DNA of 33,536 nucleotides. Origin: a candidate division Zixibacteria bacterium SM1_73. GTDB lineage: Bacteria; Zixibacteria; MSB-5A5; SM1-73. The stretch covers positions 1-33,536 of the forward strand of contig LJVD01000065.1 of NCBI GenBank assembly GCA_001304225.1, written 5' to 3'. Shown piece by piece: positions 7,358 through 14,704 of this stretch (its first letter is position 1; every line of letters begins with the position of its first letter). The notes beneath the pieces were generated by a model, which did not search any database, had not been told where the DNA came from, and saw only the letters and a program-made list of their open reading frames with translations. The position numbers and the translations under genes were made by a program.

Positions 7358-7629
7358 TCACCCAAATCCTGATTTAATGTTTTTATACTCTTCTCCCCCA
7401 AAAACCAGTTTTTTCTCACCCAGATTGAAGGACTTACTGTGTTCCTCCGCCCCAGCTGTTCGATCAGGTGATGGTGGATGAGAAACTAAGAACTGACCAA
7501 AAATGTGTTTTTTCTTCTTTTCTCCGTTTGCCTAAATCTCCTAAAAAGTTGAATCATGCCTCCTGGATCATATCCCGCCTTGATCATGTAATAGGCTCCA
7601 TTTCTCAATAGTGTTTCATTGCAAATTTT
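7358..7629 (-). pseudogene. Frameshifted C-terminal fragment of an M48 (BepA-like) metalloprotease
   Basis: This region has no long ORF, but two minus-strand frames join into a recognisable M48 C-terminus. Frame one (from 7629) reads GAYYMIKAGYDPGGMIQLF and continues to NTFLVSS before a stop. Frame two, after a shift near 7485-7500, reads VSHPPSPDRTAGAEEHSKSF, then KKLVFGGEEY, and stops at 7358. In intact proteins these form AGYDP-x-GM...F-x-SSHPP-x-x-R-x-x...EEY, downstream of the HExxH and the third zinc ligand. The catalytic part is absent. FLVS is encoded on both sides of the shift, which suggests a small duplication or insertion. An intact M48 protease of another type (HtpX) is at 28113. 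Confidence 0.78.
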
Positions 7630-7642
7630 TCACCTTTTATGG

Positions 7643-7670
7643 TTGACGAAGAAAAAAAATCGCTTATTAT
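7643..7670 (+). promoter_or_regulatory. Putative promoter of kptA-rlmN
   Basis: TTGACG (7643-7648) and TATTAT (7665-7670) lie 16 bp apart, about 55 bp before the kptA ATG. Confidence 0.5.
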
Positions 7671-7725
7671 TCGAATTAAAGGATGTTTTGGAATCTAAAA
7701 AGGATTTGTTGAGATAACAAAGACC

Positions 7726-8289
7726 ATGTATAGATACGTCGGAATATCAAAATTCATGAGCTTCGTGTTAAGACATAAGCCTGAAAATTTTGGACTGCAA
7801 CTCGATCCTTTCGGTTTTGTGAATACAAAGGATCTACTTGTCGTGCTCCAAAATCGGTATGGGGACGTTCAATTGTCTGATGTAGAAAAAGTAGTGAAAA
7901 ACTGCCCCAAAGGAAGATTTGAGATAAAGGGAGATAAAATCAGAGCAAGATATGGTCATTCCATCCAAGTCCAGCTTGACGTTGAACCCTCGGAACCTCT
8001 GGAATATCTATACCATGGGACAAGTCCGGCCATGAAAAAGACAATTTTAGCTGAAGGCTTAAAACCGATGAAAAGAAGATACGTTCATTTGAGCAAAAGC
8101 AAAGAAGAGGCATTTCAAGTGGGGAGAAGAAGATCCAGAAACCCAATAGTTTTCATCATAAAGGCAAAAGAAGCTTTTCAAAACGGAACAAAATTCTATG
8201 ATATGGGAGTCGTGGTTTTGGGTGAATTTGTGCCCAGCGAATTCATAGAACTAGCTGACGAACCTGACAAAAAAAATCCGCTGCTTTAA
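7726..8289 (+). CDS. kptA: RNA 2'-phosphotransferase (Tpt1/KptA family)
   Basis: This 187-residue protein matches the Tpt1/KptA family throughout. These enzymes move an internal RNA 2'-phosphate to NAD+, forming ADP-ribose 1'',2''-cyclic phosphate and nicotinamide. The N-terminal winged-helix half has SKFMSFVLRHKPE with the catalytic Arg-His. The link carries RARYGHS, with the second key Arg. The C-terminal ADP-ribosyl-transferase-like half has YLYHGT, HLSKSKEEAFQVG and the basic GRRRSRNPIVF with the last conserved Arg. All catalytic positions known from the family appear present. Bacteria do not splice tRNA by the yeast route, so the natural substrate is unclear. The SD is weak. rlmN follows 49 nt later and probably shares the transcript. 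Confidence 0.93.
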   Translation: MYRYVGISKFMSFVLRHKPENFGLQLDPFGFVNTKDLLVVLQNRYGDVQLSDVEKVVKNCPKGRFEIKGDKIRARYGHSIQVQLDVEPSEPLEYLYHGTSPAMKKTILAEGLKPMKRRYVHLSKSKEEAFQVGRRRSRNPIVFIIKAKEAFQNGTKFYDMGVVVLGEFVPSEFIELADEPDKKNPLL

Positions 8290-8338
8290 TTTACCATTTT
8301 TGCAGCGGTCGGCAGGCATCGGGCTGCGGACAATTTAT

Positions 8339-9364
8339 ATGAAAGAGAAGATAAATCTGAAAGGGCTCTGGATAGACGACTTGGAAAAACTGCTTGAGGA
8401 ATTGGGAGAAAGAACTTATAAAGCCAATCAGCTGGCTTCGTGGATTTATGATAAAGGAAGCACTAATTTCAGCCAGATGACTGATCTCTCCAAGAGCCTC
8501 CGGGAAAAGCTAAGCTCCATCGCATGTATAGATACCATAAGACTAATCAAGGCGCAAACTTCCGAGCTTGACTTTTCGAAGAAATTTCTCTTTGAACTAA
8601 GGGACGGCGAGAGAATTGAAGCGGTCTTAATGTGGGAAGATGACCGAACTACCATCTGTGTGTCCACCCAAGTGGGATGTCCTCTGGGGTGCGCCTTTTG
8701 TGCTACTGGGAAGATGGGCTTTAAAAGAAACTTAACCCCTGGCGAGATTGTGGATCAAATCTTAGCACTGAAGGATCACAGACCCACTCATGTGGTGCTC
8801 ATGGGCATGGGGGAGCCCCTTTTGAACTATGAGAATACCATCAAGGCTTTGAAAATCGTCAACTCCGAGCTGGGTCTCTCTTTCGCTGGCAAAAGAATTA
8901 CCCTATCCACTGTGGGCATACCCAACATGATAAAGAAGTTGGCGGACTTAACCTGGAGAATAAGATTGGCTATTTCACTCAACGCCCCCAACGACCAAAA
9001 AAGAAGCCAACTGATGCCCATAAACAAAAAATACCCCTTGAACACCCTGTTAGAAGCCGTCAAATATTATGCCAAAAAGAAGAAATTGAGGCTTACCTTT
9101 GAATACGTTTTGATAAAAGACTTTAACGATTCCGAAGAAGATGCTTTGGAACTGTCAAAGCTGGTGAGAGGGATTCCCTGCAAGATCAATCTAATACCCT
9201 ATAATTCCGTCCCCGATTTGCCCTTCGAAAAACCTTCTGAGGAAAAGATTACTGCCTTTAGGGATTATCTTTATCCCCGTTGTCCCACAGTCACCTTGCG
9301 AAAAAGCAAAGGCGAAGACATCCAGGCCGCCTGCGGACAGCTGTGTACTTCTATCAAATCCTGA
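8339..9364 (+). CDS. rlmN: Dual-specificity 23S rRNA/tRNA adenine-C2 methyltransferase RlmN
   Basis: This is a radical-SAM methyltransferase that makes 2-methyladenosine in 23S rRNA (A2503 in E. coli numbering) and in some tRNAs. The CxxxCxxC iron-sulfur motif is visible (CPLGCAFC; Cys 114, 118 and 121), followed by GxGEP (MGMGEPLLNY). The C-terminal Cys pair region (ACGQLC) includes the methyl-carrying cysteine. Its 341 residues match family length. I start at the ATG at 8339. The frame is open to a TTG at 8300, but that stretch is low-complexity GC-rich repeat-like DNA and not part of the conserved N-terminus. SD is poor. It lies directly behind kptA. Confidence 0.95.
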   Translation: MKEKINLKGLWIDDLEKLLEELGERTYKANQLASWIYDKGSTNFSQMTDLSKSLREKLSSIACIDTIRLIKAQTSELDFSKKFLFELRDGERIEAVLMWEDDRTTICVSTQVGCPLGCAFCATGKMGFKRNLTPGEIVDQILALKDHRPTHVVLMGMGEPLLNYENTIKALKIVNSELGLSFAGKRITLSTVGIPNMIKKLADLTWRIRLAISLNAPNDQKRSQLMPINKKYPLNTLLEAVKYYAKKKKLRLTFEYVLIKDFNDSEEDALELSKLVRGIPCKINLIPYNSVPDLPFEKPSEEKITAFRDYLYPRCPTVTLRKSKGEDIQAACGQLCTSIKS

Positions 9365-10036
9365 AGAAAGATTTGCACAGTCTTATCAGCCTAATAGTCT
9401 GTCCGAACAAGAGAAGGCACCAGATACTAATCGGTAAATAACACCGAGGACTTAGCTAACATTGTATTGTGTGGTGTTTCCTCTTTTTATGCTGTTTTAT
9501 ATACTCTAGATAGTAAATCTCTGGAAAGACAAATCGAAAATTTCGGGCTCCCTATTCTTCGTTTGTAGTTCATCTTCTATGAAGATTCGGTTCGTGGACG
9601 ATTTTAGAACTTTTCTGGCAAGTTTGGAAGAGCCGATGCCCGATGCTTCTCCCCTGCTGCTCTCTTTATGATGTCAGTCGTCATTGGAGCACGCCTCGCT
9701 CCTTCCTGCGGGCCCTCCATCCTTAGATTCTGTGAAACAAAATATTGACTAAGCCGTTACAATGGATAGTGACGAAGACAGAAGAACACTCGAAGGAGAT
9801 TCAGGAAAAGAGGCTGGAGCTGAAATGCTGAAGCACCCGAATAGAGAAGCTCACGAATATCCTTGCTGTCGCTGGTATTATTTACGATGAAAAAAGATAC
9901 TTGTGGGACGCTTTCAAGTGGGGTAGGCAGAAACCTAAAAAGGGTAAAAAGGCATGCAACATTTGTGAGAATCCACTGTCTGATATTTTGGACGGATATT
10001 AGAATGGACTTAGAAAATATAGGAGGATAAAAAATC
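9365..10036. other. Gene-poor 672-bp interval with possible decayed sequences
   Basis: I see no intact gene. At 9422-9435 and 9445-9454 the bases AGATACTAATCGGT and CGAGGACTTA, nine bases apart, resemble the conserved 3' end of bacterial 23S rRNA. At 9770-9992 a plus-strand frame broken by TGA (9830-9832) encodes a charged coiled-coil-like stretch and a CNICENP motif, possibly a gene relic. AGGAGG at its right end is the SD of the ABC ATPase. Confidence 0.4.
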
Positions 10037-10909
10037 ATGGAACTATCAATTAACAATCTTTCCAAAACCTATGCCAACGGCGTTGTGGCCTTGGACGATG
10101 TCTCCTTAGACATTCCTACTGGACTCTTCGGCCTTTTGGGTCCCAACGGGGCTGGGAAATCCACCTTGATGCGAACCATTGCCACGCTGCAGGAAGCCGA
10201 TTCCGGCGAAATATCGTTTGAAGGCATCGATGTCCTAAGACAAAAAAGCGAAGTCAAAAAGGTGCTGGGTTACCTGCCCCAGAATTTCGGATTCTATCCC
10301 AAGGATACAGGCTACAATCTGCTGGATCATTTTACCCTACTGAAAGGTGTTAGAGACAAAAAAGAAAGAAAGGCGAAGGTCGAAGAACTCCTGAAGCGGG
10401 TCAATCTCTGGAATGAGCGGAAGCAAAAACTGGGCACCTATTCCAACGGAATGAGGCAGCGCTTCGGCATCGCCCAGGCGCTTATCGGAAATCCCAAGCT
10501 GATCATCGTCGACGAGCCGACCGCCGGACTGGACCCGGAAGAGCGGGTCCGCTTTCACAACCTGCTCAGCGAAATCGGCGAGAACATTGTGGTCATTCTC
10601 TCGACACACATCGTTGATGACGTGAGCGATCTGTGCATGAACATGGCCATCATAGACAAGGGGAGAATCATTCTAAAAGAGAACACCCTGGACGCCATGT
10701 CGCAACTAAAAGGAAAGATTTGGGAAAAAGAAATCCCAAAGGGTGAGCTACCCAAGCACGAAGAGAAGTACGATGTGATATCAACACGACTCTTCGCAGG
10801 CACGACGTTCATCCGTATCTACAGTGAAACCAATCCTGAAAACGGATTTTCGAACATCAAACCGTCGGTGGAGGATGTGTATTTCTATCATTTAAGCCAA
10901 GCGAACTAA
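10037..10909 (+). CDS. ABC transporter ATP-binding protein of a permease/M1-aminopeptidase system
   Basis: The 290-residue ATPase has Walker A GPNGAGKST (35-43), a Q-loop at LPQNFGFYP, signature YSNGMRQR (about 134-141), Walker B LIIVDEP (about 154-160) and H-loop STHIVDD (about 188). The ABCD-type exporter form with a C-terminal extension is usual for ABC-2 systems. AGGAGG precedes the ATG. The permease gene follows 107 nt downstream, and the second permease half carries an M1 metallopeptidase domain. The substrate of such systems is not established. DNA here is visibly richer in GC than the helicase to the right. Confidence 0.93.
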   Translation: MELSINNLSKTYANGVVALDDVSLDIPTGLFGLLGPNGAGKSTLMRTIATLQEADSGEISFEGIDVLRQKSEVKKVLGYLPQNFGFYPKDTGYNLLDHFTLLKGVRDKKERKAKVEELLKRVNLWNERKQKLGTYSNGMRQRFGIAQALIGNPKLIIVDEPTAGLDPEERVRFHNLLSEIGENIVVILSTHIVDDVSDLCMNMAIIDKGRIILKENTLDAMSQLKGKIWEKEIPKGELPKHEEKYDVISTRLFAGTTFIRIYSETNPENGFSNIKPSVEDVYFYHLSQAN

Positions 10910-11016
10910 AGGCCTCTAAGATGGCCAAGGTATACAAGACAGATCATTAATATGAATGGCTATAATCACTTTGGATTTTTGCTTTCTTCAGTCACTTCTA
11001 CACGAGGTCAATATTC

Positions 11017-12201
11017 ATGTTTTTAAGCATTTATCTGGCCGAATTCAAAAGAAATCTGCAAAGTCTTTCCTTTTACATCTTCTGTGCTCTGCTGCTTTTC
11101 GGGGCATATCTTTTCGCCTCCAATCTCAATCCAAATTCATACATTATGGGATTGAGCATCGGAAAGGAATGGCACAACGCGCCCCTCCTCATCGCCAAGC
11201 TGACGGCGCGCTTCAGCGTGGTCGGGGTGCTGTTCACCATGGTCATGGTGGGGCGCGCGGTGACTCGGGATTTCGCCATTGGGATCCACGACTTCTTCTT
11301 TACCATTCCGATGAGCAAGGCTTCCTATCTGGGTGGACGGTTTCTTGGCGGATTCACCGCTAATATTCTTATCTATTCCGGCATCGCCCTGGGGTTTGTC
11401 GTAGGCTGTCTGGTCATCGATCCCAGATATTACGGCCCGTTTGGCCTGTCGTCGTTCCTACTTCCGGCAGTGGTCATATTGATTCCAAACCTGCTCTTCA
11501 TCGCCAGCATCTTCTTCTCCCTGGCAACCCTGAGCCGAAGGATGTTGATGACCTATCTGGCAGGTGTTGGATTCCTTATGATCTACGGCGCGGTGCAGGG
11601 TGGCTTTACCGGTTGGGAAAACGACACCGCCAAGATCCTCTTGGACCCCTTTGGCATCTCCGCACTGGACATTTTGACCAGATACTGGACGGTGGCCGAC
11701 ATCAACGTCAACCAAATTCCACTGCAGGCTCCTCTCATATTGAACCGAATCATATGGATGGCGGTCAGTCTGGCCATTCTTTTCTATACCTGGAAGCGGT
11801 TTCAATTCGTTTCGGTCCTAGAAAAGAAGAAAGAAAAACGAACCGACGTCGAACATATCGAATTCCAAGGTGTCCGTGCACTGGGAACAATCCGGCCAAC
11901 GATCATCGACGATGCTTTTCCTTTCCAACTGAAAAAGTGCCTCCACCTGGTCCTCAGAGAATTCAAGAGAATCGTCTTCCACCCCGCTTTCCTCATCCTG
12001 ACCTTCATGGCTATGGGCGAGCTGGTCGTGAATTTTGCCTTAAATGCCGGACCTATGGGAGATAACGTTTACCCCCTCACTTCACGGTTTCTGGATCAAA
12101 GCATGCATATCTGGATCTACATGATTCCACTCACCATCTTCTTCGGCGGTCTTATCATTTGGCGAGAACGGGATCATATCTTTCTAAGCTCTTCACCATG
12201 A
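11017..12201 (+). CDS. ABC-2 type permease, N-terminal half of a split permease/M1-peptidase fusion
   Basis: The 394-residue membrane protein has about six transmembrane segments in its first 250 residues, including LLPAVVILIPNLLFIASIFF and a conserved LLDPFG before the last helix. A cytosolic linker and a first helix of the second module follow (IYMIPLTIFFGGLIIWRERD). In homologues, largely from Bacteroidota, this continues without a break through a second membrane module into an M1 aminopeptidase domain, about 1,100-1,200 residues in all (family knowledge). Here it ends after WRERD with eight out-of-place residues and a TGA at 12199-12201. The stop overlaps an ATG of the next frame. I infer a small out-of-frame deletion just after WRERD. 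Confidence 0.85.
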   Translation: MFLSIYLAEFKRNLQSLSFYIFCALLLFGAYLFASNLNPNSYIMGLSIGKEWHNAPLLIAKLTARFSVVGVLFTMVMVGRAVTRDFAIGIHDFFFTIPMSKASYLGGRFLGGFTANILIYSGIALGFVVGCLVIDPRYYGPFGLSSFLLPAVVILIPNLLFIASIFFSLATLSRRMLMTYLAGVGFLMIYGAVQGGFTGWENDTAKILLDPFGISALDILTRYWTVADINVNQIPLQAPLILNRIIWMAVSLAILFYTWKRFQFVSVLEKKKEKRTDVEHIEFQGVRALGTIRPTIIDDAFPFQLKKCLHLVLREFKRIVFHPAFLILTFMAMGELVVNFALNAGPMGDNVYPLTSRFLDQSMHIWIYMIPLTIFFGGLIIWRERDHIFLSSSP

Positions 12202-14555
12202 TGTCTATCCAGCTCCTCTACGTCATCCTCGCCATGCTTACGGGGATCGTCACGCAGGTGATCGGCTTCGGCTACACCGACATCGAATTGGGTCTCTACT
12301 TCAGGCACCTGTTCGGCATCACGCTGCTGAAATTCTGGTTTTTGACGGTTATCGTCTTTTTCATCCACAACCTGGTCGGTAACAAAATCCTTGGCTTCTT
12401 CATCTCCGCACTTTTTGTAGCCGCCGATCTGATCATCTTCGAGGTTTTAAAGGCAGAGAATTTCTTGTTCCGATACGGCCAGTTGCCTCCGTTTATCTAT
12501 TCCAACCTAAACGGGTTCGGACATTACGGCCTCCTTATAATCTGGTACTCGATCTACTGGCTTTCCTTCGCAGGCATCCTCGGTATCCTGACATCACTTT
12601 TATGGCGCCGTAGCAACGAAACGGCCCTGAAATTCCGATTGAGGGTGGGACTACAGAAACTGAACAGACAGTTTGGTTGGGCATTGGGTATCTTGCTGGT
12701 CCTGTTCCTGGCAACGGGCGGGTACATTTCTTATAATAAATACATTCTGAATCAATATACGTCAAGAAACGAGAGAAAACGAATACAGGCAGATTACGAA
12801 AAGAAATATGCGCAGTACAAGAACGCTCCCCAGCCAAAAATGGTCAGGGTGAATCTTCAAGTGGACATATTCCCCGAAGAGAGGAAAGCCTCCCTCAAAG
12901 GGCATTATATCCTTAAGAACAAGACGGATCAGCAGATTGACGAGGTATTAGTCAATCTCTCCGATCAGCACATCACACAAATCAACAGGCTCGAATTCTC
13001 GCCGTCGGCTGCGCTCACACATCACGGTCGGGAGTATGGCTTTCGCATATTCGAACTCCAGAATCCTTTGAACCCTGGATCGGAAATCCGACTCGAGTTC
13101 GACCTCATGGCCCGGGCAGAGGGATTCACTGAGAACAATCCGAAGAATGAGCTTGCCCGGAAAGGAACCTGTTTTCTTCTCACATCGGAGTACCCCGACT
13201 ACTTTCCGCTCATCGGATACGTCCGTAACCTGGAGCTTAAGAAGGAAAGAGATCGGGAGAAGTTCGGTCTCCCGAAAAAACCCAAGAGTCCCCCCTTGGA
13301 GGTAGCAAGTAAGTCAGTCTGCGAGTTGCGGTTCGACCTTGCTGAATATGAGGCCGTTATCAGCACGAGCGGTCCTCAGAAGGTTGTTTCTAACGGGAAC
13401 CTGATCAAGCAATGGACGGAGAATGGTAGAAGTTATTTCCATTACAAGTCTGAAGGTCCCATGGCTAATGAGTTTGTGTTTGCTTCCTCGGAATACGAAG
13501 TGGCCGAAGACGAATATGAAGGGATCAAGATTGAGGTTTATTATGATAGGGGGTATCCCGACAATGTGCCGCGCATGATCAAGGGTGTGAAGCGATCCTT
13601 CGATTACTGCACCAAGAATTTCTGTCCCTTCCCCTACCGATTCGTCCGAATTGCTCAAATACCTAACTATGTTCATTTTGGGGCCCGTTCCCAGCCCACA
13701 CTCTTTACCTGGCGCGAGGATGCCGGGTTCATCAGCAACCTCGAAGACACCGGTGAAATCGACATGGTGTTCGGCGTCTGTACACACGAAATGGCCCATC
13801 AATGGTGGGCATATATCGTCAAGCCTGCGGAAGCCGAAGGTGCCGAAATGCTGACCGAGACCATGGCCCAGTATGTTGAGGTTATGTGTCTGGAAAAGGA
13901 ATACGGGAAGAACATATCGCGGAAGCTCTTGAAAAAAGAGATGAACAGGTATCTGGCAAGACGGAAAAAAGACGTTGCCGGCGAACGACCCCTGATGAGG
14001 AGTTATGCAGATCAGTATTATCTGAACTATCCTAAAAGCACAGTCTTGATGTATGCACTGCAGGATTACATTGGTGAGGATAGGGTGAACAGGGCTCTGA
14101 GAAGAGTGGTGGAGGAGTATGGGCACACCGAAGATGTGTTTCCCATATCTCTGGATGTCGTAAACGCCTTCAAGGCCGTCACACCCGATAGCCTCCAGTA
14201 CTTCATTACTGATCTTTTCGAGACCATCACGCTGTGGGAGAATGAAGCCAAATCAGCAACTTATGAAGAAATGGAGAATGAAAAATACAAAGTCAATTTG
14301 ACAGTTTCTACCCATAAGTTCAGGGCCGACAGCATCGGCAACCAAACCGAAATCCCCATTGATGATTATATCAACATCGGTGTTCTTGGAGAGAATGGCG
14401 AAGAACTATACTTGAAGAAACATAAATTAACCCAGAACCGATCGGATATTGAAATCATAGTGGACAAAAAACCGGTTCGGGCAGGGATCGACCCTTACGT
14501 GATTTTGATTGACCGGGAAAGAGACAATAACTTAGTTGAAGTCAAGAGAGAGTAA
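12198..14555 (+). CDS. ABC permease second membrane module fused to M1-family metallopeptidase (C-terminal half of split fusion)
   Basis: This frame resumes the permease with SKLFTMMSIQLLYVILAM just upstream of and across the ATG at 12198. About five or six transmembrane segments follow to residue 190 (ending LVLFLATGGYISYN), then a large extracytoplasmic M1-like region. Its zinc site is HEMAHQWW (His530, Glu531, His534), with Glu554 in TETMAQY as third ligand, 20 residues after the second His. The substrate-binding strand PNYVHFGARSQPT is also present. The ATG overlaps the TGA of the first half as ATGA, so reinitiation could give two polypeptides, though no SD is seen. The frame is also open from a TTG at 12159. 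Confidence 0.85.
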   Translation: MMSIQLLYVILAMLTGIVTQVIGFGYTDIELGLYFRHLFGITLLKFWFLTVIVFFIHNLVGNKILGFFISALFVAADLIIFEVLKAENFLFRYGQLPPFIYSNLNGFGHYGLLIIWYSIYWLSFAGILGILTSLLWRRSNETALKFRLRVGLQKLNRQFGWALGILLVLFLATGGYISYNKYILNQYTSRNERKRIQADYEKKYAQYKNAPQPKMVRVNLQVDIFPEERKASLKGHYILKNKTDQQIDEVLVNLSDQHITQINRLEFSPSAALTHHGREYGFRIFELQNPLNPGSEIRLEFDLMARAEGFTENNPKNELARKGTCFLLTSEYPDYFPLIGYVRNLELKKERDREKFGLPKKPKSPPLEVASKSVCELRFDLAEYEAVISTSGPQKVVSNGNLIKQWTENGRSYFHYKSEGPMANEFVFASSEYEVAEDEYEGIKIEVYYDRGYPDNVPRMIKGVKRSFDYCTKNFCPFPYRFVRIAQIPNYVHFGARSQPTLFTWREDAGFISNLEDTGEIDMVFGVCTHEMAHQWWAYIVKPAEAEGAEMLTETMAQYVEVMCLEKEYGKNISRKLLKKEMNRYLARRKKDVAGERPLMRSYADQYYLNYPKSTVLMYALQDYIGEDRVNRALRRVVEEYGHTEDVFPISLDVVNAFKAVTPDSLQYFITDLFETITLWENEAKSATYEEMENEKYKVNLTVSTHKFRADSIGNQTEIPIDDYINIGVLGENGEELYLKKHKLTQNRSDIEIIVDKKPVRAGIDPYVILIDRERDNNLVEVKRE

Positions 14556-14577
14556 ATTCGATCCCAAGAATTTAGTT

Positions 14578-14698
14578 CTTTTTGTCGACCAGGTTATCCT
14601 ACGGATCCATCTGGACGCCATGGTTAACTTACAATTTTTAGGATACTTTGTCGCGTGGGAATTATGGTCAGGGGTAAGGGTACCCCTGACCAACAGGT
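14578..14698. repeat. 121-bp direct repeat flanking the helicase gene, copy A
   Basis: This copy shares long identical stretches with 16573-16693 in the same orientation, for example TTTTTGTCGACCAGG, TATCCTACGGATCC, TACAATTTTTAG and TGGTCAGGGGTAA. It ends with a strong hairpin, GGTCAGGGGTA-AGGG-TACCCCTGACC (14666-14691). It fills the gap between the M1 gene and the end of the convergent helicase gene. The hairpin may help stop transcription from either side, but no T-run is present. Confidence 0.88.
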
Positions 14699-14704
14699 TA
14701 AATT

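Noticed and set aside
8300-8338. Upstream TTG start for RlmN
   Set aside because: The extra 13 codons come from GC-rich repeat-like bases (GGGCTGCGGACA is shared with the 19178 repeat) and lack conserved residues.
9824-9835. Selenocysteine codon at TGA 9830
   Set aside because: No adjacent stable hairpin of SECIS type was seen, the flanking frame has no known selenoprotein motif, and decay explains it more simply.
12159-12201. Programmed -1 ribosomal frameshift joining the permease and M1 ORFs
   Set aside because: A -1 shift would be required, but I see no X-XXY-YYZ slippery heptamer or clear downstream structure, and the homologous linker residues seem to be missing, which fits a deletion better.
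13314-14126. 270-codon minus-strand ORF inside the M1 peptidase gene
   Set aside because: It lies wholly antisense to a conserved metallopeptidase domain, has no recognisable motif or SD, and is a long shadow frame in GC-richer DNA.
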